From positions 1 through 39,261 of the forward strand of contig CADCTN010000124.1 of NCBI GenBank assembly GCA_902805535.1: a stretch of 39,261 bases of DNA, given 5' to 3'. The notes beneath the pieces are model-generated. The model saw only the letters and a program-made list of their open reading frames with translations. It made no database searches and was not told the origin of the DNA. The DNA is from an uncultured Blastococcus sp. GTDB lineage: Bacteria > Actinomycetota > Actinomycetes > Mycobacteriales > Geodermatophilaceae. A program made the position numbers and the translations under genes. Below, in pieces: positions 31,119 to 39,261 of this stretch. Each line of letters starts with the position of its first letter. The first letter of the stretch is position 1.

Positions 31119-34100
31119 TCAGCCGTCCGCCGCCCGGCCGTAGAAGACCTGCTCGACGATGGCCCGGGCGCGTCGGGTGGCCCGCCGGTAGTCGTCGAGG
31201 AACTGCCCCGGACCGGTGTCGGGCCCGTAGCCGCACGCGTGCGCGACACCGGCCAGCTCGAGGCCGGGGCGGGGCAGCTGGTCGCTGGGGCGTCCCCGCA
31301 CCAGGAAGATCGCGTTGCGGGCCCGGGTGGCCAGCTCCCACGCCGAGCGCAGCGCGTCTGCCTGACCGCGGGTGAGCAGACCGGCGTCGTCGAGGGCGCC
31401 GAGCGCCTCGACCGTCGGCTGCACCCGGAGCTCCCGGACCTTGGCGGCGTGCTGAAGCTGGAGCAGCTGCACCGTCCATTCCACGTCGGCCAGGCCACCG
31501 CGTCCCAGCTTCGTGTGCGTCGCGGGGTCGGCGCCCCGGGGCAGCCGCTCGCGCTCCACGCGGGCCTTGATCCGGCGGATCTCGGCGACCTGCTCGTCGC
31601 TGACACCGGCCTCCGGGTAGCGGATCGGGTCGATCATCGCGACGAAGTCCTCGCCGAGCCGCTGGTCGCCGGCCACCGGCACGGCGCGCACCAGTGCCTG
31701 GATCTCCCACACCGAGACCCACCGCTCGTAGTACTCGCGGAAGGCCGACAGGCTCCGGACCAGCGCCCCCTGCCGGCCCTCCGGCCGGAGGTCCGCGTCC
31801 ACCTCGAAGGCCGGATCCGGCGCCGGCTCGGCCAGCAGGCGCCGCAGCGTGTGGGCGACGGCGTTGGCCGCCGCGGTGGCCTTGCCCTCGTCCGCGGCGT
31901 CCCGCGCGCGGTGGACGAACAGCACGTCGGCGTCCGAGCCGAAGCCCATCTCCCCCCCGCCGAGACGGCCCATCCCGATGACGGCGAGATCCATGGGCAT
32001 GTCCGCGGCGTCGAGGCCGGAGTCCAGGGCGTGCGCCTTCGTCGCGACGTCCAGGCCGACCTGCAGCGTGGCGGTGGCGATGCCGGTGAGCGCCTGGCCG
32101 AGCCGGACGACGTCCAGCCGCCCGAGCAGGTCGGCCGCGGCCACCCGCAGCAGCTCCTGCCGGCGGAGGCCGCGCAGCACGCGGATGCCCTCCTGGGGGT
32201 CCGGCGCACGTCCGGCGGCCGCCCGCCAGGCCTTGGCCAGGACGACGGCCGGACGCGGCTCCAGCTCCGCGTCGTCGGCGAGCAGCCGCAGCGCCTCGGG
32301 GGTGCGCGTCAGCAGCGAGGCGACGTACTGGCTGGAGCCCAGGAGCTGGGCGAGCCGCTCGGCTACCTGACCCTCGTCGCGCAGCAGCCGCAGGAACCAC
32401 TGGTTGCCGCCGAGCGCCTCGCTGACCTGCCGGTAGGCCAGCAGGCCGGCGTCGGGGTTCGGGCACGAGGCGAAGGTCTGCAGCAGGACCGGCAGGAGGT
32501 ACTTCTGCATGGACGCGGAGCGCGAGACCCCGCCGGTCAGCGCCCCCAGGTGCCGCAGGGCGCCGTCGGGGTCGGCGAAGCCCAGGGCGCGCAGCCAGTC
32601 CCCCGCGGCCTTCGACCCCAGGGCGAGGTGCTCGCCCGGCACCCGGGCCACCGCCGAGAGCAGCGGCCGGTAGAAGAGCTTCTCGTGCAGCCGCCGCACC
32701 TCACGGGTGTGCAGCGACAGCTCGGCGGCCAGGACGTCGGCGGCCTCCCCCCGGTGGTCGGGCTTGTAGCCCAGGGAGCGCGCCAGCCAGCGCAGCTGCT
32801 GCTCGTCGGTGGGCAGCAGGTGGGTGCGCCGCAGGCGCATGAGCTGGAGGCGGTGCTCGACGGTGCGCAGGAACCGGTAGGAGGCGATCAGCGTCCCGGC
32901 GTCCTCCCGGCCCACGTAGCCGCCGGCCGCGAGCGCCTGCAGCGCCGGCAGCGTGCCACCGAGACGCAGCGTGGGATCGACGCGGCCGTGCACCATCTGC
33001 AGCAGCTGGACGGCGAACTCCACGTCCCGCAACCCGCCGCGGCCGAGCTTGAGCTCGCGCTCGGCCTGCGCGGGCGGGATGTTGGCCTCCACCCGCCGGC
33101 GCATGGCCTGCACCTCGCCGACGAAGCCGGGCCGGTCACCGGCCTTCCACACCAGCGGCCAGAGGGCCCCGACGTAGGCCAGCCCGAGGTCGGGGTCGCC
33201 GGCCACCGGGCGCATCTTGAGCAGCGCCTGGAACTCCCACGTGCTGGCCCACTGCTGGTAGTACGCCTCGTGCCCGGCGACCGTGCGGACCAGCGCGCCG
33301 GCCTTGCCCTCCGGACGCAGCGCCGCGTCGACCTCCCACGCCGCCTCGCGGCAGATGCGCATGAGAGCGACGGCCACCCGCGTCGCGCTGGACAGGGCCG
33401 CGCTCTCCGTCTGCCCGTCCACCACGCGGTCCACCGGATCGACGGGCTCGGCGACGAAGACGACGTCGACGTCGCTGACGTAGTTGAGCTCCCGGCCGCC
33501 GGTCTTGCCCAGCGCGATGACCGCGAAGCGGCAGGGGGCGGCCGAGGCCGGCTGCTCGGCGACGGCGAGCGCGAGCCCGGCGGTCAGGACGGCGGCGGCG
33601 ATGTCGGCCAGCTCGGCGGCCGCGTCCTCCGCGGGCAGCCCCTCCCCCAGGTCCCGGCCGGCCAGGGAGAGGATGGCCCGGCGGTGGGCCAGCCGGAGCT
33701 GCCGGACGCGCTGCGGCGAGGCGTCCGGCGCCGCCTTCCCCAGCCGGACGCCCCAGGGCGGGTCGTCGGGGTCGGCGCCCACCGCCGCCAGCATCCGGCT
33801 CCGCAGCTCCTCGGCCGACGGCCCGGACGCGCCGAGGAAGATGCCCTCCCCGTCCTCCTCGAGCACGGTCCAGTCGGTGGGGTGGGCGGCGAGGTGGTCG
33901 GCCAGACCCGAGCTGGCGCCCAGCACCGACAGCAGGCGGCTGCGCAGCAGGCCCGACCCGCGCAGGCGGGCGAGCAGCGCCGCGGCCGCCTCACCGGAGG
34001 CGTCGGTCGTGTCCAGCGCCTCGACCAGCCGGTGCAGGGACCGGAGAGCGAGGTCGGGATCACCGGCGCGGGCGAGGGCCGCGACCACCGGACCGGCCTC

Positions 34101-34241
34101 GGGGTCGGCGGGCTCGTTGCGTTCCAGGTCCCACAGCCCCAGCGCCGGGTCCGAGAGGAGCACGGCCGCGCGGGCGCCGTCCTCGAAGCCGAAGCGGACC
34201 AGCCGCACGACCGCCGGCCGTGGGACCTCCGCAGCGGTCAT
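31119..34241 (-). CDS. glnE: Bifunctional glutamine synthetase adenylyltransferase/deadenylylase
   Basis: Adds and removes AMP on the regulatory tyrosine of glutamine synthetase. The 1040-residue protein has two nucleotidyltransferase domains. The N-terminal (deadenylylating) one shows GKTGGRELNYVSDVDVVFV, the C-terminal (adenylylating) one shows GMGRLGGGEMGFGSDADVLFVH; both keep the Asp pair that binds metal. Arg-rich helical linkers lie between. The ATG at 34241 overlaps the stop of the upstream amidotransferase gene (ATGA); a longer frame to 34400 is rejected for that reason. GlnA1 with its target Tyr405 is encoded 12.7 kb to the left, GlnA2 just to the right. Length is slightly above the mycobacterial protein. 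Confidence 0.95.
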   Translation of the reverse strand: MTAAEVPRPAVVRLVRFGFEDGARAAVLLSDPALGLWDLERNEPADPEAGPVVAALARAGDPDLALRSLHRLVEALDTTDASGEAAAALLARLRGSGLLRSRLLSVLGASSGLADHLAAHPTDWTVLEEDGEGIFLGASGPSAEELRSRMLAAVGADPDDPPWGVRLGKAAPDASPQRVRQLRLAHRRAILSLAGRDLGEGLPAEDAAAELADIAAAVLTAGLALAVAEQPASAAPCRFAVIALGKTGGRELNYVSDVDVVFVAEPVDPVDRVVDGQTESAALSSATRVAVALMRICREAAWEVDAALRPEGKAGALVRTVAGHEAYYQQWASTWEFQALLKMRPVAGDPDLGLAYVGALWPLVWKAGDRPGFVGEVQAMRRRVEANIPPAQAERELKLGRGGLRDVEFAVQLLQMVHGRVDPTLRLGGTLPALQALAAGGYVGREDAGTLIASYRFLRTVEHRLQLMRLRRTHLLPTDEQQLRWLARSLGYKPDHRGEAADVLAAELSLHTREVRRLHEKLFYRPLLSAVARVPGEHLALGSKAAGDWLRALGFADPDGALRHLGALTGGVSRSASMQKYLLPVLLQTFASCPNPDAGLLAYRQVSEALGGNQWFLRLLRDEGQVAERLAQLLGSSQYVASLLTRTPEALRLLADDAELEPRPAVVLAKAWRAAAGRAPDPQEGIRVLRGLRRQELLRVAAADLLGRLDVVRLGQALTGIATATLQVGLDVATKAHALDSGLDAADMPMDLAVIGMGRLGGGEMGFGSDADVLFVHRARDAADEGKATAAANAVAHTLRRLLAEPAPDPAFEVDADLRPEGRQGALVRSLSAFREYYERWVSVWEIQALVRAVPVAGDQRLGEDFVAMIDPIRYPEAGVSDEQVAEIRRIKARVERERLPRGADPATHTKLGRGGLADVEWTVQLLQLQHAAKVRELRVQPTVEALGALDDAGLLTRGQADALRSAWELATRARNAIFLVRGRPSDQLPRPGLELAGVAHACGYGPDTGPGQFLDDYRRATRRARAIVEQVFYGRAADG

Positions 34242-34969
34242 GCCGGCTGCTGGGCGCGGGTACGGACCAGGTCGACGAACCGGCCGGCGAAGGGGCGCCA
34301 GGTCTCCTCGACGTGCGGATGGGCCGCGTCGGAGAGGCGGCAGATCGTCTCGCGGTCGTGCGGGCTGGCGGCGACGCCGACCGCGTCCCGCGCCGCCCAC
34401 TCGTGGATGATCTCCGGCGCCGTCTCGATGTGGAACTGCAGCCCGTACACGTGGCGGCCCACCCGGAAGGCCTGGTGGGGGTACATCGGGCTGCTGGCCA
34501 GCAGCGTGGCGCCGGAAGGCAGCTCGGAGATCTCGTCGTGGTGGAACTGGAGCACGTCCGGGGTGAGCGGCAGCGGGGCGAACACCGGGTCACGGTCGGC
34601 CGCGTCCCGCTTGGCGACCAGCGACGCGCCCACCTCCGGCCCCTCGATGCCCACGCGCACGCGTCCGCCCCCGGCCTGGGCCAGCAGCTGGGCGCCGAGG
34701 CAGATCGCCAGCGTGGGGAAGTCCGCCCCCAGCGCCTGCCTCAGCAGCTCGCGCACACCGGCGAGCTCGGGGCTGGTCGCGTCGTCGTCCAGGGCCGACT
34801 GCGGACCGCCCAGGACGACCATCCCGTCGAACCCGTCGAGTGAGTCCGGCAGCTGGTCGCCGGGGCCGGCACGACGCTCGTCCAGCTCGGCCCCCGCGTC
34901 CCGGAGCCACTGGCCCAGCCGGGCGGGCGGGTCGGTCTCGTGCACGACGACGACGAGCAGGCGTTCCAC
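34238..34969 (-). CDS. Class I glutamine amidotransferase domain protein
   Basis: A 243-residue stand-alone GATase of the GMP-synthase-subunit type. The catalytic triad is Cys90 (AICLGAQLLAQAGGG), His180 and Glu182 (YGLQFHIETAPE). MVVLGGPQSALDDD supplies the oxyanion-side glycines. Such proteins release ammonia from glutamine or hydrolyse gamma-glutamyl compounds; the acceptor is unknown. The GTG at 34969 has TAAGCT seven bases upstream. The stop overlaps the glnE start by four bases, so it is translationally coupled to glnE, placing a glutamine-consuming enzyme in the glutamine-synthetase control operon. Confidence 0.88.
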   Translation of the reverse strand: MERLLVVVVHETDPPARLGQWLRDAGAELDERRAGPGDQLPDSLDGFDGMVVLGGPQSALDDDATSPELAGVRELLRQALGADFPTLAICLGAQLLAQAGGGRVRVGIEGPEVGASLVAKRDAADRDPVFAPLPLTPDVLQFHHDEISELPSGATLLASSPMYPHQAFRVGRHVYGLQFHIETAPEIIHEWAARDAVGVAASPHDRETICRLSDAAHPHVEETWRPFAGRFVDLVRTRAQQPA

Positions 34970-34976
34970 GGAGGTG

Positions 34977-34982
34977 AGCTTA
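34977..34982 (-). promoter_or_regulatory. -10 element of leaderless amidotransferase-glnE transcript
   Basis: TAAGCT on the minus strand with seven bases to the GTG at 34969. It would drive both the amidotransferase gene and glnE, and suggests they are separate from glnA2 although on the same strand. Confidence 0.5.
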
Positions 34983-35043
34983 TGGAACGGCCCGCTCGCC
35001 GGGACCCGCGGCGTGCGCTGCGCGTCTCGGGCGAGGGGATCCT

Positions 35044-36393
35044 TCAGAGGCCGGGCAGGTAGCGGCGCAGCTCGAAGGGGGTGACGTTGCGCCGGTAGGA
35101 GTTGAACTCCTCCCACTTGTTCCGCAGGAAGTGCTCGAACACGTGCTCGCCCAGCGTCCCGGCGACCAGCTCGCTGCCCTGCATCGCGGTCAGCGCCTCC
35201 CCCAGCGACACCGGGAGGTCCTCGTACCCGGCCGCGCGCCGCTCGGTGTCGGTGAGGGACCAGACGTCGTCCTCGGCCTCGGGCGGCAGCTCGTAGCCCT
35301 TCTCGATCCCGCGCAGCCCGGCGGCCAGCAGGACGGCGAAGGTGAGGTAGGGGTTGCAGGCGGAGTCCGGCGAGCGGATCTCGACGCGGGCCGACTGCGC
35401 CTTGCTCGGCTTGTACGAGGGCAGCCGTACCAGCGCGGAACGGTTCGCGCGTCCCCACGTGGCGGCGGTCGGCGCCTCGGTGCCGGCCAGCAGCCGGCGG
35501 TAGGAGTTCACCGTCTGGTTGGTGACGGCGGTGTACTCGCGGGCGTGGGTGAGCAGCCCGGCGATGAACTGCTTGCCGGTCGTGGACAGCCGCATCGGGT
35601 CCCCGGCGTCGTGGAAGGCGTTGCGGTCGCCCTCGAAGAGCGACACGTGCGTGTGCATCGCCGAGCCGGCCAGGTCGGTGAACGGCTTGGGCATGAAGGT
35701 GGCGTAGACGCCCTGGGCGAGCGCGACCTCCCGCACCACGTGCCGCAGCGTCATGATGTTGTCCGCCATCGACAGGGCGTCGGCGTAGCGCAGGTCGATC
35801 TCCTGCTGCCCGGGCGCGACCTCGTGGTGGCTGAACTCCACCGAGATGCCCATGGCCTCGAGCGCGAAGACCGCCTCCCGGCGGAAGTCGTGCGCCACGT
35901 TGTGCGTGGACAGGTCGAAGTAGCCGCCGGTGTCGGCGGGCTCCGGCGGCCGGCCGTCGGTGGGCAGGTCCTTGAGCAGGAAGAACTCGATCTCGGGGTG
36001 GGTGTAGAAGGTGAAGCCCATGTCGGCGGCCTTCGCCAGGGTGCGCCGCAGCACGTGCCGCGGGTCGGCCCACGAGGGCGATCCGTCGGGCAGCGTGATG
36101 TCGCAGAACATCCGCGCGGTGTCGCTGGCGCGCCCCTCCCGGCCCGGCATCACCTGGAAGGTGCCGGGGTCGGGCTTGGCGAGCATGTCGGACTCGTAGA
36201 CGCGGGCGAAGCCCTCGATGGCCGAGCCGTCGAAGCCGATGCCCTCGGCGAAGGCGGCCTCGATCTCGGCCGGCGCGACCGCCACGGCCTTGAGGTAGCC
36301 CGAGACGTCGGTGAACCACAGCCGGACGAACCGGATGTCGCGCTCTTCCAGGGTGCGCAGGACGAACTCCTGCTGTCGGTCCATGCTCGCCAT
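35044..36393 (-). CDS. glnA2: Glutamine synthetase, type I, GlnA2-like
   Basis: A 449-residue GSI close in sequence to mycobacterial GlnA2 (FVLRTLEERDIRFVRLWFTDV near the start). Active-site motifs are intact: GFDGSAIEGFARVYESDM, HPEIEFFLL, APGQQEIDLRYADAL, GSAMHTHVSLFEGD and RSALVRLP. The adenylylation region reads DVWSLTDTE, with Trp where GlnA1 has Tyr, so it is probably not a GlnE target. The ATG at 36393 is used; the in-frame ATG at 36384 (MDRQQEF) matches the mycobacterial start and is equally likely. A GlnR-type half box lies 15 bases upstream. It may act in a minor or specialised glutamine pool. Confidence 0.93.
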   Translation of the reverse strand: MASMDRQQEFVLRTLEERDIRFVRLWFTDVSGYLKAVAVAPAEIEAAFAEGIGFDGSAIEGFARVYESDMLAKPDPGTFQVMPGREGRASDTARMFCDITLPDGSPSWADPRHVLRRTLAKAADMGFTFYTHPEIEFFLLKDLPTDGRPPEPADTGGYFDLSTHNVAHDFRREAVFALEAMGISVEFSHHEVAPGQQEIDLRYADALSMADNIMTLRHVVREVALAQGVYATFMPKPFTDLAGSAMHTHVSLFEGDRNAFHDAGDPMRLSTTGKQFIAGLLTHAREYTAVTNQTVNSYRRLLAGTEAPTAATWGRANRSALVRLPSYKPSKAQSARVEIRSPDSACNPYLTFAVLLAAGLRGIEKGYELPPEAEDDVWSLTDTERRAAGYEDLPVSLGEALTAMQGSELVAGTLGEHVFEHFLRNKWEEFNSYRRNVTPFELRRYLPGL

Positions 36394-36407
36394 GATCGCG
36401 TCCGCTC

Positions 36408-36423
36408 GTTTCCGGGATGTGAC
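36408..36423 (-). promoter_or_regulatory. GlnR-type half box before glnA2
   Basis: On the minus strand GTCAC (36423-36419), six bases, then GAAAC (36412-36408): one full a-site/b-site pair of the GlnR pattern. No second pair is evident. It lies only 14-15 bases before the ATG, so it may repress or simply sit within a short leader. Confidence 0.45.
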
Positions 36424-36548
36424 AGCCCTGCCGTTCGGTCCCCACCCTGCCCCGTCGGGGTGAGCTCGTCACGGAACCGGGCGGCTTCTTCTCCTGCCGG
36501 TCGCCGTCCGGACGGGTGCCCGCCTCGCCGCGCGCGCCGGTCCGAGAC

Positions 36549-36554
36549 CAGACT
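36549..36554 (+). promoter_or_regulatory. -10 element of leaderless nadE transcript
   Basis: CAGACT (first base differs from TANNNT), seven bases, then the GTG at 36562. It supports 36562 over the in-frame GTG at 36580. Confidence 0.4.
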
Positions 36555-36561
36555 GTGCGGC

Positions 36562-38397
36562 GTGAGCGATCGAGGATCTGTGCAGCTGCGGGTGGCGATG
36601 GCCCAGGTGGACACCCGGGTCGGGGACATCGAGGGCAACAGCGAGCTCGTGGTGCGGTGGACCGCGCGGGCGGCGCAGGAGAACGCGCACCTCGTGGTCT
36701 TCCCCGAGATGACGCTGACCGGCTACCCGCCCGAGGACCTCGTGCTGCGGGAGTCCTTCGCCCGCGCCAGCGAGCGCTCGCTGGTCGAGCTCGCGGCCAC
36801 CCTCGCCGACCAGGGGCTCGGCGGCATCGCCGTCGTCGTCGGGTACCTCGCGCACACCCGGGGCGCCGGCCCGGCGCCGGTCGACTCGACGCCCGCCGAC
36901 GACGACCGCCCGGGCGACGCCAATCCGCGCCGCGGCGCGCCCCGCAACGCCGCGGCACTGCTCTTCGGCGGCGAGGTCGTCGTCCGCTACTACAAGCGGC
37001 ACCTGCCCAACTACGGCGTCTTCGACGAGGCCCGGTACTTCGTGCCCGGCACCGAGCTGCCGATCGTGCGGCTGCACGGCATCGACGTCGCGCTGACCGT
37101 CTGCGAGGACCTGTGGGTGGAGGGCGGCCCGTGCGGGGTCGCCGGGCAGGCCGGGGTCGACCTGGTCGTCTCCCCCAACGCCTCCCCCTACGAGCGGGCC
37201 AAGGACGACCTGCGGCTGCCGCTGGTCCGCCGCCGGGCCGCCGAGGCGGGCGCGACGATCCTCTACTGCAACCAGGTGGGCGGCCAGGACGAGCTGGTCT
37301 TCGACGGCGACTCGATGGCCGTCGCCGCCGACGGCACGCTGCTGGCCCGCTCCCCCCAGTTCGTCGAGCACCTGGCCACCGTCGACCTGGACCTCGACCC
37401 GTCGTCGGTGCCCGAGCGCCGCGAGGGCCGGATCGGGCCGATGACGGTCACCCGGCACGTGGTGTCCGAGGAGCCGGTGGCCGGGTTCGACCGGCGCCCC
37501 TCGACCGTCGCCGAGCCGCTCGGCGACAGCGAGGAGGTGTGGCGCGCGCTGGTCCTGGGGCTCAGGGACTTCATCGACAAGAACGGCATGCCGTCGGTCG
37601 TGCTCGGCATGTCCGGCGGCATCGACTCGGCGCTGGTCGCCGCACTCGCCGTCGAGGCGCTGGGCGCCGACCGGGTGCACGGGGTGGGCCTGCCGTCGAA
37701 GTGGTCCAGCGAGCACTCGCTGTCCGACGCCGAGGACTCCGCCCGCCGCCTGGGGATGCACTACTCCGTCGTCCCCATCGCACCGATGGTCGACGCGTAC
37801 GAGGCCTCGGTCGAGCTCTCCGGGGTGGCCGCGGAGAACCTGCAGGCCCGCGTGCGCGGCACGCTGCTCATGGGCCTGTCCAACCAGCACGGGCACCTGC
37901 TGCTGGCGACGTCGAACAAGAGCGAGGTGGCCGTCGGCTACTCGACGCTCTACGGCGACGCGGCCGGCGGGTTCGCCCCGATCAAGGACGTGCCCAAGAC
38001 GTTGGTGTGGGACCTCGCCCGCTGGCGCAACGCCTCCGCCCGCGACCGCGGCGAGACCGAGCCGATCCCGCAGAACTCGATCGACAAGCCGCCGTCGGCC
38101 GAGCTCGCACCCGGCCAGCAGGACAGCGACTCGCTGCCCTCCTACGAGGTGCTCGACGCCGTCATCGCCGACTACGTCGACCGCGACCTCGGCATGGCCG
38201 AGCTGCTGGAGCGCGGGCACGACCCGGAGATCGTGGCCCGGGTGCTGCGGCTGGTCGACACCGCGGAGTTCAAGCGCCGGCAGTCCGCTCCCGGCACCAA
38301 GATCAGCCTCAAGGCGTTCGGCCGCGACCGCCGGCTGCCCGTGACCAACCGGTGGCGGGAGACCCTGCCCACCGTGCGCGAAGGAGCCCAGTCATGA
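36562..38397 (+). CDS. nadE: Glutamine-dependent NAD+ synthetase
   Basis: Last step of NAD synthesis: amidates deamido-NAD using ammonia from glutamine. The 611-residue protein joins an N-terminal nitrilase-type glutaminase (Glu49 in [15 protein letters not shown], Lys145 in [15 protein letters not shown], Cys181 in [11 protein letters not shown]) to a C-terminal synthetase with the P-loop SGGIDS (about 351-356) and [25 protein letters not shown]. All catalytic residues are present. A 20-residue acidic/Arg insert near 103-125 ([17 protein letters not shown]) lies in a surface loop. The GTG at 36562 follows a -10 element; GTG at 36580 is the alternative. The stop overlaps the panB start (ATGA, 38394-38397). 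Confidence 0.95.
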   Translation: MSDRGSVQLRVAMAQVDTRVGDIEGNSELVVRWTARAAQENAHLVVFPEMTLTGYPPEDLVLRESFARASERSLVELAATLADQGLGGIAVVVGYLAHTRGAGPAPVDSTPADDDRPGDANPRRGAPRNAAALLFGGEVVVRYYKRHLPNYGVFDEARYFVPGTELPIVRLHGIDVALTVCEDLWVEGGPCGVAGQAGVDLVVSPNASPYERAKDDLRLPLVRRRAAEAGATILYCNQVGGQDELVFDGDSMAVAADGTLLARSPQFVEHLATVDLDLDPSSVPERREGRIGPMTVTRHVVSEEPVAGFDRRPSTVAEPLGDSEEVWRALVLGLRDFIDKNGMPSVVLGMSGGIDSALVAALAVEALGADRVHGVGLPSKWSSEHSLSDAEDSARRLGMHYSVVPIAPMVDAYEASVELSGVAAENLQARVRGTLLMGLSNQHGHLLLATSNKSEVAVGYSTLYGDAAGGFAPIKDVPKTLVWDLARWRNASARDRGETEPIPQNSIDKPPSAELAPGQQDSDSLPSYEVLDAVIADYVDRDLGMAELLERGHDPEIVARVLRLVDTAEFKRRQSAPGTKISLKAFGRDRRLPVTNRWRETLPTVREGAQS

Positions 38398-39013
38398 CGG
38401 AGTCGGTCCTGTACGGCGGGACGTCGAGCACGCGGGTGCGGATCCACCACCTGCAGCAGGCCAAGGAGCGGGGCGAGAAGTGGGCGATGCTCACCGCCTA
38501 CGACACCTACAGCGCGGCCATCTTCGAGGAGGCCGGCATCCCGGTCATGCTCGTCGGCGACTCCTCGGGCAACGTCGTCCTCGGGCACAGCAGCACGGTG
38601 CCGGTGACGGTCGAGGACCTGCTGCTGATGACCAAGGCGGTCACCCGCTCGACCACGCCCTCGGCGGCTTCCGGGTGCAGGGCCGCGGCGCGGGGGCCGA
38701 GCAGCTGCTCGCCGACGCCCGCGCGGTGCAGGAGGCGGGCGCGTTCGCCGTCGTCCTGGAGATGGTGCCCGCGGCGATCGCCGCCGAGGTCACCAAGGAA
38801 CTGACCATCCCCACGGTCGGCATCGGCGCCGGTGTCGACTGCGACGCGCAGGTGCTCGTGTGGCCGGACATGGCCGGGCTCAACGGCGGCCGGGTGCCGA
38901 AGTTCGTGAAGAAGTACGCCGACCTGCGCGGGGAGCTGCTGCGCGCGGCCCAGGAGTTCGCCGACGAGGTCCGCGGCGGCGTCTTCCCGGGGCCCGAGCA
39001 CTCCTTCGACTGA
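38394..39013 (+). pseudogene. panB: Ketopantoate hydroxymethyltransferase, internally deleted and frameshifted
   Basis: PanB makes ketopantoate, a precursor of pantothenate and CoA. The first 85 codons are normal (AAGGAG site seven bases before the [13 protein letters not shown] with the metal-binding Asp). The frame then changes near 38640-38655 to the normal C-terminal half, from [11 protein letters not shown] through [27 protein letters not shown] and FPGPEHSFD, ending at 39013. By comparison with E. coli PanB about 70 codons are missing, including DLPF (metal Asp) and the K-x-E segment of the active site; the loss is of length 1 modulo 3. As read, the ATG frame gives only 136 residues and stops at 38804. 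Either a real null allele or an assembly error in GC-rich sequence. Confidence 0.85.
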
Positions 39014-39042
39014 TCGACCTCCGGCCGATCGACCGCGGCCAA

Positions 39043-39261
39043 TCACCGTCCCCCGGCTGCGCGGAGCTCCTTCGTCACGCCATCCCGGGACCCTCCGGGC
39101 CCCACTCGGCGCGACCCGCGAGACGTCGCTCGGAGCAGCAGCCCGTAGCCCAGCGCGTTGAGCCCGAACGCGGTCGCGTAGACGGCCAGCTGCGTCCCGG
39201 TCGCGTGCTCGTCGAGCCCCAGCGGGCCGAAGAAGTAGTGGCCGAGGAAGCCGCCGTCGTA
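39043..39261 (-). CDS. C-terminal fragment of a membrane protein (start outside window)
   Basis: An open minus-strand frame runs from the window edge to a TGA at 39043-39045, giving 72 residues. It begins YDGGFLGHYFFGPLGLDEHA, then has a hydrophobic segment (GTQLAVYATAFGLNALGYGLLL) and a basic, Gly/Arg-rich tail. The pattern is that of the last membrane span and cytoplasmic tail of a larger protein, but the family is not recognised. It converges with panB after 29 bases. Confidence 0.55.
   Translation of the reverse strand, partial: YDGGFLGHYFFGPLGLDEHATGTQLAVYATAFGLNALGYGLLLRATSRGSRRVGPGGSRDGVTKELRAAGGR

Noticed and set aside
30708-35084. 1458-codon plus-strand open frame opposite glnE
   Set aside because: Antisense shadow of glnE and the amidotransferase gene; repetitive composition and no domain.

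Overview
The window looks like chromosomal DNA of a very high-GC actinobacterium, most likely of the Geodermatophilaceae (Blastococcus, Modestobacter or Geodermatophilus type). The family is inferred from protein style, GTG starts and base composition; no search was run. The backbone follows the Mycobacterium tuberculosis order Rv2215-Rv2225: lipoyl E2 (dlaT/sucB), TIGR01777 epimerase, lipB, lipA, DUF4191, RDD protein, glnA1, then glnE and glnA2 on the opposite strand, and finally panB. No tRNA, rRNA, CRISPR array or complete insertion sequence was seen.

Region by region. (1) 1-6697: 3' part of the E2 gene, an epimerase-like gene, a divergent kinase/FAD-oxidoreductase pair, a peptidase E-like gene and lipB. 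(2) 6698-13258: leuS behind a candidate leucine attenuator, a membrane GGDEF-EAL protein and an LLM-class oxidoreductase. (3) 13259-18491: an Ala-rich helical membrane protein, lipA, DUF4191, RDD and glnA1, the last with a GlnR-type box and a very strong terminator. (4) 18492-31118: an accessory block between glnA1 and glnE. It holds a less GC-rich MFS/DUF1330 pair with a gene remnant, an NmrA-like reductase, a DJ-1/PfpI protein, a gene-poor stretch, a three-subunit xanthine dehydrogenase-type operon, an SDR, a haem-oxygenase-like diiron protein, a BASS transporter and a CDGSH Fe-S protein. (5) 31119-39261: a class I amidotransferase coupled to glnE, glnA2 with a GlnR-type half box, nadE overlapping a broken panB, and the 3' end of a membrane-protein gene.

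Functional links. LipB and LipA make the lipoyl group carried by the E2 protein at the left edge. GlnE is expected to adenylylate GlnA1, which has the target tyrosine; GlnA2 has tryptophan at that position. The most notable regulatory pattern is that at least ten genes, and the leuS leader peptide, have a TANNNT-like -10 element ending 6-7 bases before the start codon, as expected for leaderless mRNAs. The two most notable single observations are the leuS attenuator at 9686-9784 and a deletion-frameshift that removes about 70 central codons of panB.
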